Under the pieces are notes generated by a model. That model ran no database searches. It was not told where the DNA came from and saw nothing but the letters and a program-made list of their open reading frames with translations. From Pseudomonas morbosilactucae (GTDB lineage Bacteria; Pseudomonadota; Gammaproteobacteria; Pseudomonadales; Pseudomonadaceae), in contig NZ_JALQCW010000016.1 of assembly GCF_023241715.1 (NCBI RefSeq), forward strand, positions 1 to 64,000: DNA of 64,000 bases, given 5' to 3'. The translations under genes were made by a program, and so were the position numbers. Numbering within the stretch: position 1 is the stretch's first letter; each line of letters begins with the position of its first letter. Positions 7,944 to 17,735 of the stretch are shown one piece after another.

Positions 7944-10856
7944 TTATAGGTCTTCGGCTAGCACCTTCGAGAGCATGTCGACGAAGAAGTCCACGCTCTG
8001 CCGGCTGGTGACCATGGGCGGCTTGATCTTCAGGATGTTGAGGAAGTCACCCGTGGGCTGCATGAAAATCCCCAGGTCCCGCAGGCGATCACAGAGCAGG
8101 GTGGTCTCTTCGGTGGCCGGCTCCAGGGTCTCGCGGTTACGGATCAACTCCAGCCCCAAATAGAAACCCGAGCCGTGCACCGCCCCCACCAGCGGGTGGA
8201 TATCCATCAGGGCTTGCAGGCGCTCCTTGAAGTAACCGCCGACAACCTGGGCGTTCTCCCAGAGTTTTTCCTCTTCCATCACGTCCAGCACCGCCATGCC
8301 GATGCGGCAACTGACCGGGCTGCCACCCGATGAGGAGAAGAAATACCCCTCGGCCTCCAGGGCTTCGGCAATTTCCCGGCGAGTGATCACCGCCCCCAGC
8401 GGCTGGCCGTTGCCCATGCCCTTGGCCATGGTGATGATGTCCGGCACCACGCCCTGCTCTTCAAAGCCCCAGAAGAAATGGCCCATGCGCCCATACCCCA
8501 CCTGCACTTCGTCGGCGATGCACACCCCGCCTCGCTCGCGCACCAGGCTGTAGACCTGTTGCAGGTAACCGGGCGGCAGGGAAATCCCCCCCGCGTTGCC
8601 GTACACCGGCTCGCAGATGAAACCCGCCAGTTGCCGCTGCTGTTGCGCCAGCTTGGCCAGGTGATGTTCGACACTGCGCACATAGTCCGGCGCGCTGTCC
8701 GGGCCGCGAAATTCTCCACGGTAAGTGTTGGGTGCGGTCACCGGGTGCACCCAGTCCGGACGGCTGCTCAGGGCCTGGGGGTTGTCGGCGATGGAGGTGG
8801 ACACTGCGTCCGCCGCCACCGACCAGCCGTGGTAGGCCTCCAGCACACTGAGCATGTCGCGCCCGCCGCTGTAGGCCCAGGCCAGGCGGATCGCCAAGTC
8901 GTTGGCCTCGGTGCCGCTGTTGACCAGGAACACCCGGTCCATGGAGTCCGGGGCCAGGGCCAGCAGGCGCTCGGAAAACTCGGCGATCGCCGCGTAGTGA
9001 AAGCGCGAATTGGTGTTGAGCAGGGACCATTGGCGACTGGCCTCGGCCGCCATGCGCGGATGACCGTGGCCCAGCACCGCCACGTTGTTGAGCATGTCCA
9101 GGTAGGAACGGCCCTGCATGTCGATCAGGTGGTTGCGCCAGCCGCGCTCGATGCGTGGCGGGTCGACGTAATAGTGCTTCTGCGAACGGGCGAAGCTGGC
9201 GTCACGGCGTGCCAGCAGTTGCTGCGGGTCCAGTTCCGGCTCGGCATCACAGGCCAACCCCAGCAGCGCCGCCGGGGAAGGACACAGGGCCTGCCAGGCC
9301 GGCGCCCGGGAAGGCGTACAGAACAAGGGCGGGTCGAGGTGCACGCCGCGGCACAACTGCACGGTCAGCCCTGCCTGCACTTCCCCCAGCACCTGGCCCT
9401 TGACCAGGGCCGCACCGCCACGCAAGCCGGGCTTGACCCCCCACAGGCGAACGCTCAGTTGCCCGCTGTCCAGGCGCAAGGAACCATCGGCCGCCACGTG
9501 CAGCACCCCGGCAAAGGGAGACTCCACCGGCGTGCCCAGGGGCACCTGCAATTGCACATGCAGCGGGCAGGTCTCGGGTTCTTCGGCGCTGTCGGGACGG
9601 GTGCGGGACAAACGGTACTGAGCGTAACGGCTGGCCGCCAGGCCATGGGTCGCCGCCGCTTCCTGCAACAAACGCTCGTCGATGCCCGGCTGCTCCCAGT
9701 TGCCGGCCTCGAAATGCGGGCTGAGCACACCCAGGTCGATCAAGGCGAACTCCCGACCCACCAGGCTCGGCAGCAATGGGGCGAAGCCTTCGCTGGCAAT
9801 CGCCGGCAGGGCCTGGCCGACGGCGCTGAGGATCGCCGCTTCCATCAGCTCGAACGGCAGCGCCGTGGCCACGCGGAAGATCTCCCACTCATGGCTCAGG
9901 TTGGCGCGGCTGTAATGGTTGTCGGGGTCGATGCTGACCTGCTGCTCGCCACTGAGCACCAGCACCGCCGCCCGGGCCACGACCAGCGGCCAGAGCGCCA
10001 GCAACTCAGCGTGCTGCAACGGGTTGACCTGGTGATACGCCTGGACCGCCGGAAGAATACGCAGCGGGTCGCCGTCACAGTGGTGCAGCAGGGCCGCACA
10101 GGTCACCGACAGGTCGGCAATGCGCCAGGTGCGGATCAGGTCGCCGAAATCAATCACCCCCTGCAACTGCCAGTGCCGCTGGGCATCGCGCCGCCAGACC
10201 ACGTTGTCGTCGGTGATGTCCATGTGAATGGCCTGCACCGGCAGTTGCTCAATCAGAGGCAGCAGGCGACGCTCGGCCTGCAAGGCCGCTTCGGCGATCA
10301 GTGCACGCTGCCGTTCGTCGGCGATCACCGGGAGCAGATGCTGGATCAGCGGCTGGGCATGGCGTGGGTCCCATTGCAGGGTGCGCGCCAGGCCAGGGTG
10401 CTCGAAGTCAGCCAGGGCCAGGTCCATCTCCCCGCACAAGCGCCCCAGGCTGGCCATCAACTGCGGCCCCAGGTGCTTGAGATGGGTCAGGGAGCGGCCC
10501 TCTATATAGTCCAGCAGGCGAATGTGCAGGGCCTGACCGTCGAGGTCCACGGACAACAACTGCTCGCCGTTGCGCGCCTTGATCACCCGGGGCACCGGCA
10601 AGGCGCTGCGTGCGCCCAAGTCAGCGAGGGCAGCATGCTGGGCCTCAAGCTCCTGGACCGCGTAATCGCCGCGGCAGATTTTCAGAACAAAACGCCCCTG
10701 CGGGCTGTCGACTCGGTAGTTGAGGTCCTGCTGGCTGCCCAGGGAGTGCAAGGTGCCGTGGAGGCCGTAATGGGCCTGCAGCAGGTCCAGCGCCTGCTGC
10801 ACCGAGACCTGCGGCCCCGGCAGACTGGCGCGGTGAATCAACGTGGCGAGCAACAT
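7944..10856 (-). CDS. Kinase / degenerate M23 / class-III aminotransferase fusion enzyme
   Basis: A 970-residue three-part protein. Residues about 25-290 are an aminoglycoside-phosphotransferase-like kinase with the catalytic HxDxxxxN motif at H211-D213-N218 and a later DFGD. Residues about 430-530 resemble an M23 peptidase barrel (GTPVESPFAGVL ... KGQVLGEV) but lack its metal-binding HxH motif. Residues about 560-970 are a class-III PLP aminotransferase with the cofactor Asp in ADEVQVGYG and Schiff-base Lys at K812 (AKGMGNGQPLG). In animals the same pair of activities, hydroxylysine kinase and the PLP-dependent 5-phosphohydroxylysine or phosphoethanolamine phospho-lyases, acts in sequence on amino alcohols. 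I infer this fusion phosphorylates and then eliminates an amino alcohol. Its position upstream of aguBA, on the same strand, hints at amine catabolism, but a 217-bp gap suggests separate promoters. Confidence 0.88.
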   Translation of the reverse strand: MLLATLIHRASLPGPQVSVQQALDLLQAHYGLHGTLHSLGSQQDLNYRVDSPQGRFVLKICRGDYAVQELEAQHAALADLGARSALPVPRVIKARNGEQLLSVDLDGQALHIRLLDYIEGRSLTHLKHLGPQLMASLGRLCGEMDLALADFEHPGLARTLQWDPRHAQPLIQHLLPVIADERQRALIAEAALQAERRLLPLIEQLPVQAIHMDITDDNVVWRRDAQRHWQLQGVIDFGDLIRTWRIADLSVTCAALLHHCDGDPLRILPAVQAYHQVNPLQHAELLALWPLVVARAAVLVLSGEQQVSIDPDNHYSRANLSHEWEIFRVATALPFELMEAAILSAVGQALPAIASEGFAPLLPSLVGREFALIDLGVLSPHFEAGNWEQPGIDERLLQEAAATHGLAASRYAQYRLSRTRPDSAEEPETCPLHVQLQVPLGTPVESPFAGVLHVAADGSLRLDSGQLSVRLWGVKPGLRGGAALVKGQVLGEVQAGLTVQLCRGVHLDPPLFCTPSRAPAWQALCPSPAALLGLACDAEPELDPQQLLARRDASFARSQKHYYVDPPRIERGWRNHLIDMQGRSYLDMLNNVAVLGHGHPRMAAEASRQWSLLNTNSRFHYAAIAEFSERLLALAPDSMDRVFLVNSGTEANDLAIRLAWAYSGGRDMLSVLEAYHGWSVAADAVSTSIADNPQALSSRPDWVHPVTAPNTYRGEFRGPDSAPDYVRSVEHHLAKLAQQQRQLAGFICEPVYGNAGGISLPPGYLQQVYSLVRERGGVCIADEVQVGYGRMGHFFWGFEEQGVVPDIITMAKGMGNGQPLGAVITRREIAEALEAEGYFFSSSGGSPVSCRIGMAVLDVMEEEKLWENAQVVGGYFKERLQALMDIHPLVGAVHGSGFYLGLELIRNRETLEPATEETTLLCDRLRDLGIFMQPTGDFLNILKIKPPMVTSRQSVDFFVDMLSKVLAEDL

Positions 10857-11076
10857 GCAAGGACTCCCGAATGATGGTCAGGCGCTTATATCGCCACCGC
10901 TGAAGGCGATACGCAACCCCCAGGCCACGCTCGTGCGTCGCCTGTACAGCAGCCAAACGGGATAAAACCCGCAACATCACAAGGGCACTAACGCTTGCAC
11001 CGAGGCGGCTGCACCGACAAGCTATGCTGTTTTCGTTCACGTCAATGATCGTCACCCAGGACAAAGGCCAACCCAC

Positions 11077-12159
11077 ATGCGCATTCTCGTTACCGGCGGA
11101 GCCGGTTTTATTGGATCGGCGCTGGTCCGCCATTTAATCGAGCACACGGAACACGAAGTGCTCAACCTCGATAAACTGACCTACGCCGGCAACCTCGAAT
11201 CCCTGAGCAGCATTGCCAGCAACAGTCGCTACGAGTTCGTCCAAGCCGATATCGTTGATCAGCCCACCGTCAGCGCGGTGCTGGCGCGCTTTGCACCCCA
11301 GGCAATCATGCATTTGGCCGCCGAGTCCCATGTCGACCGCTCCATCGACGGTCCGTCGGACTTTATCCAGACCAATATCGTCGGCACCTACAGCCTGCTG
11401 GAAGCCACTCGCGCCTACTGGCAGACACTGCCCGAGGCGGAAAAAAGCGCCTTCCGTTTCCACCATATTTCCACCGACGAGGTGTACGGCGACCTGCACG
11501 GTGTGGACGACCTGTTCACCGAAACCACGCCCTACGCCCCCAGCTCGCCCTACTCGGCGAGCAAGGCCGCGTCCGACCACCTGGTCCGCGCCTGGCAGCG
11601 CACGTACGGATTACCGGTGCTGATCACCAATTGCTCGAACAACTATGGGCCTTTCCACTTCCCCGAGAAGCTCATCCCCCTGGTGATTCTCAATGCGCTG
11701 GCGGGCAAGGCACTGCCGGTGTACGGCAACGGCCTGCAAGTGCGGGACTGGCTGTACGTCGAAGACCATGCTCGGGCCCTGTATCAGGTGGTCACCACCG
11801 GCGTGGTCGGTGAGACCTACAACATCGGCGGCCACAATGAGCAGAAAAACATCGACGTAGTGCGCGGTATCTGCGCCCTGCTCGAAGAGCTTGCGCCGCA
11901 CAAACCGGCTGGCGTCAGCCAGTACGCCGACCTGATCACCTTCGTCCAGGACCGCCCCGGCCACGACCTGCGCTACGCCATCGACGCCGGCAAGATCGAG
12001 CGCGAGTTGGGCTGGGTGCCTGAGGAAACCTTTGCCAGCGGCCTGCGCAAGACCGTGCAGTGGTACCTGGAAAATCTGGAATGGTGCCGCCGCGTACAGG
12101 ACGGCAGCTATCAAGGCCAACGACTGGGTTTCAGCGACCCCAAGGATCTGCTCGCATGA
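11077..12159 (+). CDS. rmlB: dTDP-glucose 4,6-dehydratase
   Basis: A 360-residue short-chain dehydrogenase-type enzyme that converts dTDP-glucose to dTDP-4-keto-6-deoxyglucose, the second step of dTDP-L-rhamnose synthesis for LPS and rhamnolipids. The NAD site GGAGFIG is at residues 7-13, and the catalytic YxxxK is Y159-K163 ([10 protein letters not shown]) with the [11 protein letters not shown] segment before it. An AAAGG ribosome site precedes ATG 11077. It is the first gene of a tightly overlapped rmlBACD operon, with its stop overlapping the rmlA start. The 220-bp gap before it separates it from the divergent fusion gene and must hold both promoters. Confidence 0.97.
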   Translation: MRILVTGGAGFIGSALVRHLIEHTEHEVLNLDKLTYAGNLESLSSIASNSRYEFVQADIVDQPTVSAVLARFAPQAIMHLAAESHVDRSIDGPSDFIQTNIVGTYSLLEATRAYWQTLPEAEKSAFRFHHISTDEVYGDLHGVDDLFTETTPYAPSSPYSASKAASDHLVRAWQRTYGLPVLITNCSNNYGPFHFPEKLIPLVILNALAGKALPVYGNGLQVRDWLYVEDHARALYQVVTTGVVGETYNIGGHNEQKNIDVVRGICALLEELAPHKPAGVSQYADLITFVQDRPGHDLRYAIDAGKIERELGWVPEETFASGLRKTVQWYLENLEWCRRVQDGSYQGQRLGFSDPKDLLA

Positions 12160-13031
12160 TGAAAGGAATCGTTCTGGCGGGTGGCTCCGGCACCCGTCTG
12201 CACCCCATTACGTTGGGTGTCTCCAAGCAACTGCTGCCGATCTACGACAAACCGATGATCTACTACCCGATCTCGGTGCTGATGCTGGCCGGCATCCAGG
12301 ACATCCTGATTATCTCCACCCCCCAGGACTTGCCCCAATACCGCAACCTGCTGGGTGACGGCAGCCAGTTCGGGGTGCGCTTCACCTACGCCGAACAGCC
12401 CTCGCCGGACGGCCTGGCCCAGGCGTTCCTGATCGGCGAAGCGTTCATCGGCAATGACCCGGTGTGCCTGATCCTCGGGGACAACATTTTCCACGGCCAG
12501 CACTTCGGCGAGCAGTTGAAAAAAGCCGCCGAGCGCCCGAGCGGCGCCACGGTGTTCGGCTACTGGGTCAAGGACCCGGAGCGCTTCGGGGTCATCGACT
12601 TCGACAGCGACGGCCGGGCCTTGTCGATCGAAGAAAAACCCAAGAAGCCCAAGTCCAGCTACGCCGTCACGGGGCTGTATTTCTACGACAACGATGTGAT
12701 CGAGATTGCCAAGGCGGTCCAGCCTTCGCCCCGTGGCGAGCTGGAAATCACTGACGTCAACAATGCCTACCTCAAGCGCGGCGACCTGCAGGTCGAGCGT
12801 TTTGGTCGCGGCTTCGCCTGGCTCGACACCGGCACCCACGACAGCCTGCTGGAGGCCTCGCAGTACGTGCAGACCATCGAGCATCGCCAGGGTTTGAAGG
12901 TCGCCTGCCTGGAAGAAATCGCCTACGAAAACCAGTGGATCAGCCGTGAGCACCTGCTGGAGCGCGCCGCCTACTTCGGCAAGACCGGCTATGGCCAATA
13001 CCTGTTCACCCTGGCGGGAATCGAACCATGA
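12156..13031 (+). CDS. rmlA: Glucose-1-phosphate thymidylyltransferase
   Basis: A 291-residue cytoplasmic nucleotidyltransferase that makes dTDP-glucose from glucose-1-phosphate and dTTP; dTDP-rhamnose normally inhibits it. The signature GGSGTRLHP at residues 9-17 binds the nucleotide, LGDNIFHGQ holds the metal-binding Asp, and the substrate-side motifs EEKPKKPKS and [11 protein letters not shown] are present. Two ATGs (12156, 12159) are possible; the first gives an ATGA overlap with the rmlB stop, matching the overlaps of the other genes in the operon. Confidence 0.97.
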   Translation: MMKGIVLAGGSGTRLHPITLGVSKQLLPIYDKPMIYYPISVLMLAGIQDILIISTPQDLPQYRNLLGDGSQFGVRFTYAEQPSPDGLAQAFLIGEAFIGNDPVCLILGDNIFHGQHFGEQLKKAAERPSGATVFGYWVKDPERFGVIDFDSDGRALSIEEKPKKPKSSYAVTGLYFYDNDVIEIAKAVQPSPRGELEITDVNNAYLKRGDLQVERFGRGFAWLDTGTHDSLLEASQYVQTIEHRQGLKVACLEEIAYENQWISREHLLERAAYFGKTGYGQYLFTLAGIEP

Positions 13032-13573
13032 ACGTCACCCCGACCCAACTGCCGGACGTGCTGATCATCGAACCCAAAGTGTTCGGCGACGAGCGGGGCT
13101 TTTTCTATGAAAGCTTCAACGCCAAGGCCTTCAACGAGGCCACCGGGCTGGAGACCCAGTTCGTCCAGGACAACCATTCACGCTCACAAAAAGGCGTGCT
13201 CCGGGGCCTGCACTACCAGGTGCAGAACACCCAGGGAAAACTGGTCCGGGTGATCGCTGGCGAAGTACTCGACGTGGCGGTGGACATTCGCCGCAGCTCG
13301 CCACACTTCGGCCAATGGGTGGCCGTGCGGCTGTCCGCCGAGAACCACCGCCAGCTCTGGGTGCCCGAAGGCTTCGCCCACGGCTTTGTGGTGCTCAGCG
13401 ACTCGGCGGAGTTCCTCTACAAGACCACCGACTACTACACGCCGTCGGCCGAGCGCTGCATTCGCTGGGATGACCCGACCCTGGCCATTGATTGGCAGCT
13501 CGACGGCAGCCCACAACTGTCCGCCAAGGATCAGGCCGGCAAAACCCTGGCGGAGGCTGACCTGTTCCCATGA
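13028..13573 (+). CDS. rmlC: dTDP-4-dehydrorhamnose 3,5-epimerase
   Basis: A 181-residue cupin-fold epimerase acting at C3 and C5 of dTDP-4-keto-6-deoxyglucose. It carries the family motifs FFYESFN near the N-terminus, VLRGLHYQ with the catalytic His at residue 62, and the barrel end [14 protein letters not shown]. Length is usual for the family. Its ATG overlaps the rmlA stop by 4 bp (ATGA), so translation is probably coupled. Confidence 0.97.
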   Translation: MNVTPTQLPDVLIIEPKVFGDERGFFYESFNAKAFNEATGLETQFVQDNHSRSQKGVLRGLHYQVQNTQGKLVRVIAGEVLDVAVDIRRSSPHFGQWVAVRLSAENHRQLWVPEGFAHGFVVLSDSAEFLYKTTDYYTPSAERCIRWDDPTLAIDWQLDGSPQLSAKDQAGKTLAEADLFP

Positions 13574-14451
13574 GCACCCCCTTGAAAATCCTCATCAGCG
13601 GCCAGCAGGGCCAAGTGTCCCGCGAGCTGCAGAAACGCCTCGGCGACCTCGGCGAGCTGGTGGTCCTGGGCCGCGACCGGCTGGACCTCAGCCACCCGGA
13701 GCACATCCGCCAACAGGTGCGGGCGGTGCGCCCCGACCTGATCATCAATGCGGCGGCCCACACCGTCGTGGACCAGGCCGAGAGCGAGCCGGAACTGGCC
13801 TTTGCGATCAACGCCATAGCGCCAGGGATTTTTGCCCAGGAAGCCCATGAACTGGGGATTCCACTGATTCACTACTCCACGGACTACGTGTTCGACGGGC
13901 GCAAAACCACACCCTATGTCGAAGACGACGAACCCAACCCGCTGAGCGTCTATGGCCAGAGCAAGCTGGCCGGGGAGCGAGCCATCAACCTGGTGGCCGG
14001 GCAGCACCTGATCCTGCGTACCAGCTGGGTCTACGCCAGCCACGGCAAAAATTTCCTGCTGACCATGCTGCGCCTGCTGCAAGAGAAAGCTGAACTGCGG
14101 GTGGTCGCCGACCAGCTCGGCGCACCCACCTGGGCCGGGACGATCGCCAACAGCACCCGTGAACTGATACTGCGCTGGCAAAGCGGCCAGCCCGGCGCCT
14201 GGGGCACGTATCACCTGAGCGCCCAAGGCGAAACCTCCTGGTTCGGCTTTGCCCAGGCCATCGGTGCCCACTTGCTGGCCCAGGACAAACCCTGCGCAGT
14301 GCTGGAAGCCATCCCGTCCAGTGCCTACCCGACGCCTGCGCCACGGCCGCTGAACTCACGCCTGGATTGCAGCCGCCTGGCCCGTGAATGGGGCGTGACC
14401 CAAGCCGAGTGGCACGGTGCATTACGCGAGTGTCTTGAAGAGCTGGCCTAG
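13570..14451 (+). CDS. rmlD: dTDP-4-dehydrorhamnose reductase
   Basis: A 293-residue NAD(P)H-dependent reductase for the last step to dTDP-L-rhamnose. The N-terminal Rossmann motif is GQQGQVSREL; the substrate/cofactor segments INAAAHTVVDQAE and YSTDYVFDG follow; and catalytic Y128-K132 lie in VYGQSKLAGE. It overlaps rmlC by 4 bp and ends the rml operon. The four genes run B-A-C-D here, whereas my recollection for P. aeruginosa is B-D-A-C; the dctBD neighbour is the same. Confidence 0.96.
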   Translation: MSTPLKILISGQQGQVSRELQKRLGDLGELVVLGRDRLDLSHPEHIRQQVRAVRPDLIINAAAHTVVDQAESEPELAFAINAIAPGIFAQEAHELGIPLIHYSTDYVFDGRKTTPYVEDDEPNPLSVYGQSKLAGERAINLVAGQHLILRTSWVYASHGKNFLLTMLRLLQEKAELRVVADQLGAPTWAGTIANSTRELILRWQSGQPGAWGTYHLSAQGETSWFGFAQAIGAHLLAQDKPCAVLEAIPSSAYPTPAPRPLNSRLDCSRLAREWGVTQAEWHGALRECLEELA

Positions 14452-14486
14452 GCATAATGCGCCTGTATCCACAGGCGCCCGAGCTC

Positions 14487-16295
14487 ATGACCCCCACCCT
14501 TCCCCGTCGCCCCCGCTGGCGCAGCCTGGCCCTTCTGGCCCTGTGCCTGGCGCCGCTGCTCTGGCCCCTGGAGCACCTGGCCGAGCGTTACTACCGCAGC
14601 GAACTGGTGGGGCAGAACCGGCAGACCCTGGACCTCTACGTCGCCAACCTGCTGGGCACCCTGCACCGCTATGAAGTGCTGCCGCAAATCCTCGGCGACC
14701 TGCCGGCCCTGCGCGCGGTGCTCTCGGTGCCCGATGACGGCATCACCCAAGGCAATGCCAACCGCTTGCTGAAAAACATCAGCGCCCAGACCGGCGCCGA
14801 AGTCATGTACCTGATGGACACCGAAGGCAAGACCCTGGCGGCCTCCAACTGGGACAAACACGACAGCTTCGTGGGTCGCAACTTCGCCTTCCGCCCCTAT
14901 TTCAGCGAGGCCATGGCCGGGCGCCTGGGGCGCTTCTTCGGCCTGGGCACCACCTCGGCCAAACGCGGCTACTTCTTCGCCGCGGCCGTGCGCGACCGGG
15001 AAAAAATCATCGGCGTGCTGGTGATCAAGGTCGACCTGGACCACACCGAAAGCCTGTGGGGCCGCACCCCTGAACAGCTGCTGCTGACCGACCACAACGG
15101 CGTGGTGATCCTGACCTCGCGCCCGGAATGGCGCTTTCGCTCGACCCGCACCCTGAGCCCCACAGAGAACCAGGCGATCACCGCGATCCAGCCCTACCCG
15201 ACCCGCGACCCGCGGCCGCTGAACCTCGACCCGGCGGCCTGGCTGACCCAGACCCAGGCCATCGAGGAAACCGGCTGGAACGTCAGCATCCTCGCCCCGC
15301 GCACCCTGATCGATCGTCCGGTGCGTACGGTGGTCGCCATTGGCGGCGCCGCCCTGTTGGTGCTGATGCTGTTGCTGGGCTTGATGATGCAACGTCGCCG
15401 CCACTACCTGGAGCGCATTGCCTTCGAGGCCAAGGCCCGGCGCGAACTGGAAATGCGCGTGGCTGAACGTACCAGCGACCTGGAAGGCCTCAACCGCCGG
15501 CTGAAACAGGAAGTACTGGAGCGGGAAACCGCCCAACAGGAACTGGTACGGGCCCAGGACGACCTGGTCCAGGCCGGCAAGCTCTCGGCCCTGGGCACCA
15601 TGTCGGCGAGCATCAGCCACGAGCTCAACCAACCCTTGGCAGCGATCCGCAGCTATGCGGAAAACGCCGAAGTGCTGCTGGACCACCAGCGCACCGACGA
15701 CGCCCGGGGCAACCTCAAGCTGATCAGCGAGCTGACCGGGCGCATGGCGTCGATCATCGCCCACCTGCGGGCCTTCGCCCGGCGCGACCGCCACGCCCCG
15801 GAAAGCGTGGCCCTGCAACCGGCCCTGGACGATGCCCTGGCCTTGCTGGCCAAGCGTCGGCGGGCCATGGAGGTGGAGCTGATCCGCGACCTGCCGGCCG
15901 CCACCCTGTGGGTCGAGGCCGGGGAAACCCGCCTGCGCCAGGTGCTCGGCAACCTGCTGGCCAACGCCCTGGACGCCCTGACCGAAAAAGGCCCGCCGCG
16001 CAAACTCTGGCTGAGTGCCGAATCCACTGCCACGGGCGTCAACCTGTACATTCGCGACAACGGCCCGGGCTTCTGCCTGGAGGCCCTGGGCCGCGCCGGC
16101 GAGCCCTTCTACACCACCAAGACCCGAACCCAGGGCCTGGGCCTGGGGTTGGCGATCTGTGACACCTTGATGCGCGCCTTTGGCGGTGAACTGTCGTTCG
16201 CCAACCACCGCGAAGGCGGCGCCCTGATCACCCTGCGGCTGCGCGCCGGCGCGCCGGGGGTGAGCCTGCAACCGTCCGAGGACCGAAGCGCATGA
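14487..16295 (+). CDS. dctB: C4-dicarboxylate sensor histidine kinase
   Basis: A 602-residue inner-membrane sensor. A first membrane helix spans about residues 11-28, a periplasmic Cache/PAS-like sensing domain follows (GTTSAKRGYFFAAAV, VIKVDLD), and a second helix lies near 285-308 (VVAIGGAALLVLMLLLGL). Then come a coiled coil and the kinase core, with phospho-acceptor H378 in SISHELNQPLAA, the N box NLLANALDAL, and G boxes DNGPGF and GLGLGLAI. DctB-type sensors detect succinate, fumarate and malate and phosphorylate DctD. ATG 14457 is also in frame but lies inside a TAGGCATAAT sequence that looks like a -10 box, so I prefer 14487. It overlaps dctD by 4 bp. Confidence 0.9.
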   Translation: MTPTLPRRPRWRSLALLALCLAPLLWPLEHLAERYYRSELVGQNRQTLDLYVANLLGTLHRYEVLPQILGDLPALRAVLSVPDDGITQGNANRLLKNISAQTGAEVMYLMDTEGKTLAASNWDKHDSFVGRNFAFRPYFSEAMAGRLGRFFGLGTTSAKRGYFFAAAVRDREKIIGVLVIKVDLDHTESLWGRTPEQLLLTDHNGVVILTSRPEWRFRSTRTLSPTENQAITAIQPYPTRDPRPLNLDPAAWLTQTQAIEETGWNVSILAPRTLIDRPVRTVVAIGGAALLVLMLLLGLMMQRRRHYLERIAFEAKARRELEMRVAERTSDLEGLNRRLKQEVLERETAQQELVRAQDDLVQAGKLSALGTMSASISHELNQPLAAIRSYAENAEVLLDHQRTDDARGNLKLISELTGRMASIIAHLRAFARRDRHAPESVALQPALDDALALLAKRRRAMEVELIRDLPAATLWVEAGETRLRQVLGNLLANALDALTEKGPPRKLWLSAESTATGVNLYIRDNGPGFCLEALGRAGEPFYTTKTRTQGLGLGLAICDTLMRAFGGELSFANHREGGALITLRLRAGAPGVSLQPSEDRSA

Positions 16296-17692
16296 GCAAC
16301 GCCATCGACCACCGCATCCAGGTGGTGCTGATCGACGACGATCCCCACCTGCGTCAGGCCCTGAGCCAGACCCTGGACCTGGCCGGGTTGAAGATCCTCA
16401 CCCTGGCCGAAGCCCAGGGCCTGGCTGCGCGCCTGGAGCGTGACTGGCCGGGGGTGGTGGTCAGCGACATTCGCATGCCGGGCATGGACGGCCTGGAGTT
16501 GCTGGCGCAATTGCACGCCCAGGACCCGGAGCTGCCGGTGCTGCTGATCACCGGCCACGGCGACGTACCCCTGGCGGTGCAAGCAATGCGCGCCGGGGCC
16601 TACGACTTCCTGGAGAAACCCTTTGCCAGCGACGCCCTGCTCGACAGCGTGCGCCGGGCCCTGGACTGGCGCCGCCTGGTGCTGGACAACCGCAGCCTGC
16701 GCCTGGCCCTGAGCGACCGCCAGCAGCTCAGCGCCCGGCTGGTGGGCCAGTCGGCACCGATGCTGCGCCTGCGGGAGCAGATCGGCGCGCTGGCCGCAAC
16801 CAAGGCCGACGTGCTGATCCTCGGTGAAACCGGGGCCGGCAAAGAGGTGGTGGCGCGGGCGCTGCACGACCTGTCGAACCGCCGCAACGGCCCCTTCGTG
16901 GCGATCAACGCCGGGGCCCTGGCGGAGTCGGTGGTGGAAAGCGAACTGTTCGGCCACGAGCCGGGCGCCTTTACCGGGGCGCAGAAACGCCGCATCGGCA
17001 AGTTCGAATTCGCCAACGGCGGCACCCTGTTCCTCGATGAAATCGAAAGCATGAGCCTGGATGTGCAGGTCAAGCTGCTGCGCATGCTCCAGGAGCGAGT
17101 GGTGGAACGCCTGGGGGGCAACCAGTTGATCCCCCTGGACATCCGCATCATCGCCGCGACCAAGGAAGACCTGCGCCAAGCCGCCGACCAGGGGCGCTTC
17201 CGCGCCGACCTTTACTACCGCCTGAACGTGGCGCCGCTGCGCATTCCGCCATTGCGCGAGCGCGGCGATGACGCGCTGATCCTGTTCCAGCACTTTGCCG
17301 ACGAAGCCAGCGCGCGCCACGGCCTGCCGCCCCACGAACTGCAACCGGGGCACCGTGCCCTGCTGCTGCGCCACGGCTGGCCGGGCAATGTGCGGGAGTT
17401 GCAGAATGCCGCCGAACGCTTCGCCCTGGGCCTGGAACTGGCCTTGGACAACAGCGAGCCCCAAGGCACCGCGACTACTGTAATGCCAGCAATTGAGGGT
17501 GGGCTTAGCGAACAGGTGGAACACTTTGAAAAAAACCTGATCGCCGCCGAACTGGCCCACGGCCACAACTCCGTGCGCAGCCTGGCGCAAGCCTTGGGCG
17601 TACCGCGCAAGACCCTGCACGACAAACTGCGCAAGCACGGCCTGAACTTTGCCGACAGCGGCACCAGCCCTGGCAACGATGACCTGGATTGA
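16292..17692 (+). CDS. dctD: Sigma-54-dependent response regulator of C4-dicarboxylate transport
   Basis: A 466-residue NtrC-class activator. The receiver domain (about 1-125) carries phospho-acceptor D59 in VSDIRMPGMDG. The AAA+ domain has Walker A GETGAGKE, the sigma-54 contact loop GAFTGA near residue 226 and Walker B FLDEIES. A Fis-type helix-turn-helix closes the chain (NSVRSLAQALGVPRKTLHDKL). It switches on dicarboxylate uptake genes with RpoN. Those targets (dctA or dctPQM) are not in this window, so it acts in trans. Confidence 0.94.
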   Translation: MSNAIDHRIQVVLIDDDPHLRQALSQTLDLAGLKILTLAEAQGLAARLERDWPGVVVSDIRMPGMDGLELLAQLHAQDPELPVLLITGHGDVPLAVQAMRAGAYDFLEKPFASDALLDSVRRALDWRRLVLDNRSLRLALSDRQQLSARLVGQSAPMLRLREQIGALAATKADVLILGETGAGKEVVARALHDLSNRRNGPFVAINAGALAESVVESELFGHEPGAFTGAQKRRIGKFEFANGGTLFLDEIESMSLDVQVKLLRMLQERVVERLGGNQLIPLDIRIIAATKEDLRQAADQGRFRADLYYRLNVAPLRIPPLRERGDDALILFQHFADEASARHGLPPHELQPGHRALLLRHGWPGNVRELQNAAERFALGLELALDNSEPQGTATTVMPAIEGGLSEQVEHFEKNLIAAELAHGHNSVRSLAQALGVPRKTLHDKLRKHGLNFADSGTSPGNDDLD

Positions 17693-17735
17693 AGCGCACC
17701 GTCCCTTTCCACCCTTGCCCGACAGAGGCCCCTGC

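Noticed and set aside
8478..10874. 798-codon open frame on the plus strand opposite the fusion enzyme
   Set aside because: Composition is His/Gln/Val-rich shadow sequence with no motifs; the minus-strand kinase and PLP motifs are decisive.
10995..11028. TTGCAC ... TATGCT as the rml promoter
   Set aside because: The spacer is 22 bases, too long for a sigma-70 promoter. Only the TATGCT box looks plausible.
14457..14486. Earlier dctB start at ATG 14457
   Set aside because: That ATG overlaps a TAGGCATAAT promoter-like sequence and lacks a ribosome site. Not excluded, but less likely than 14487.
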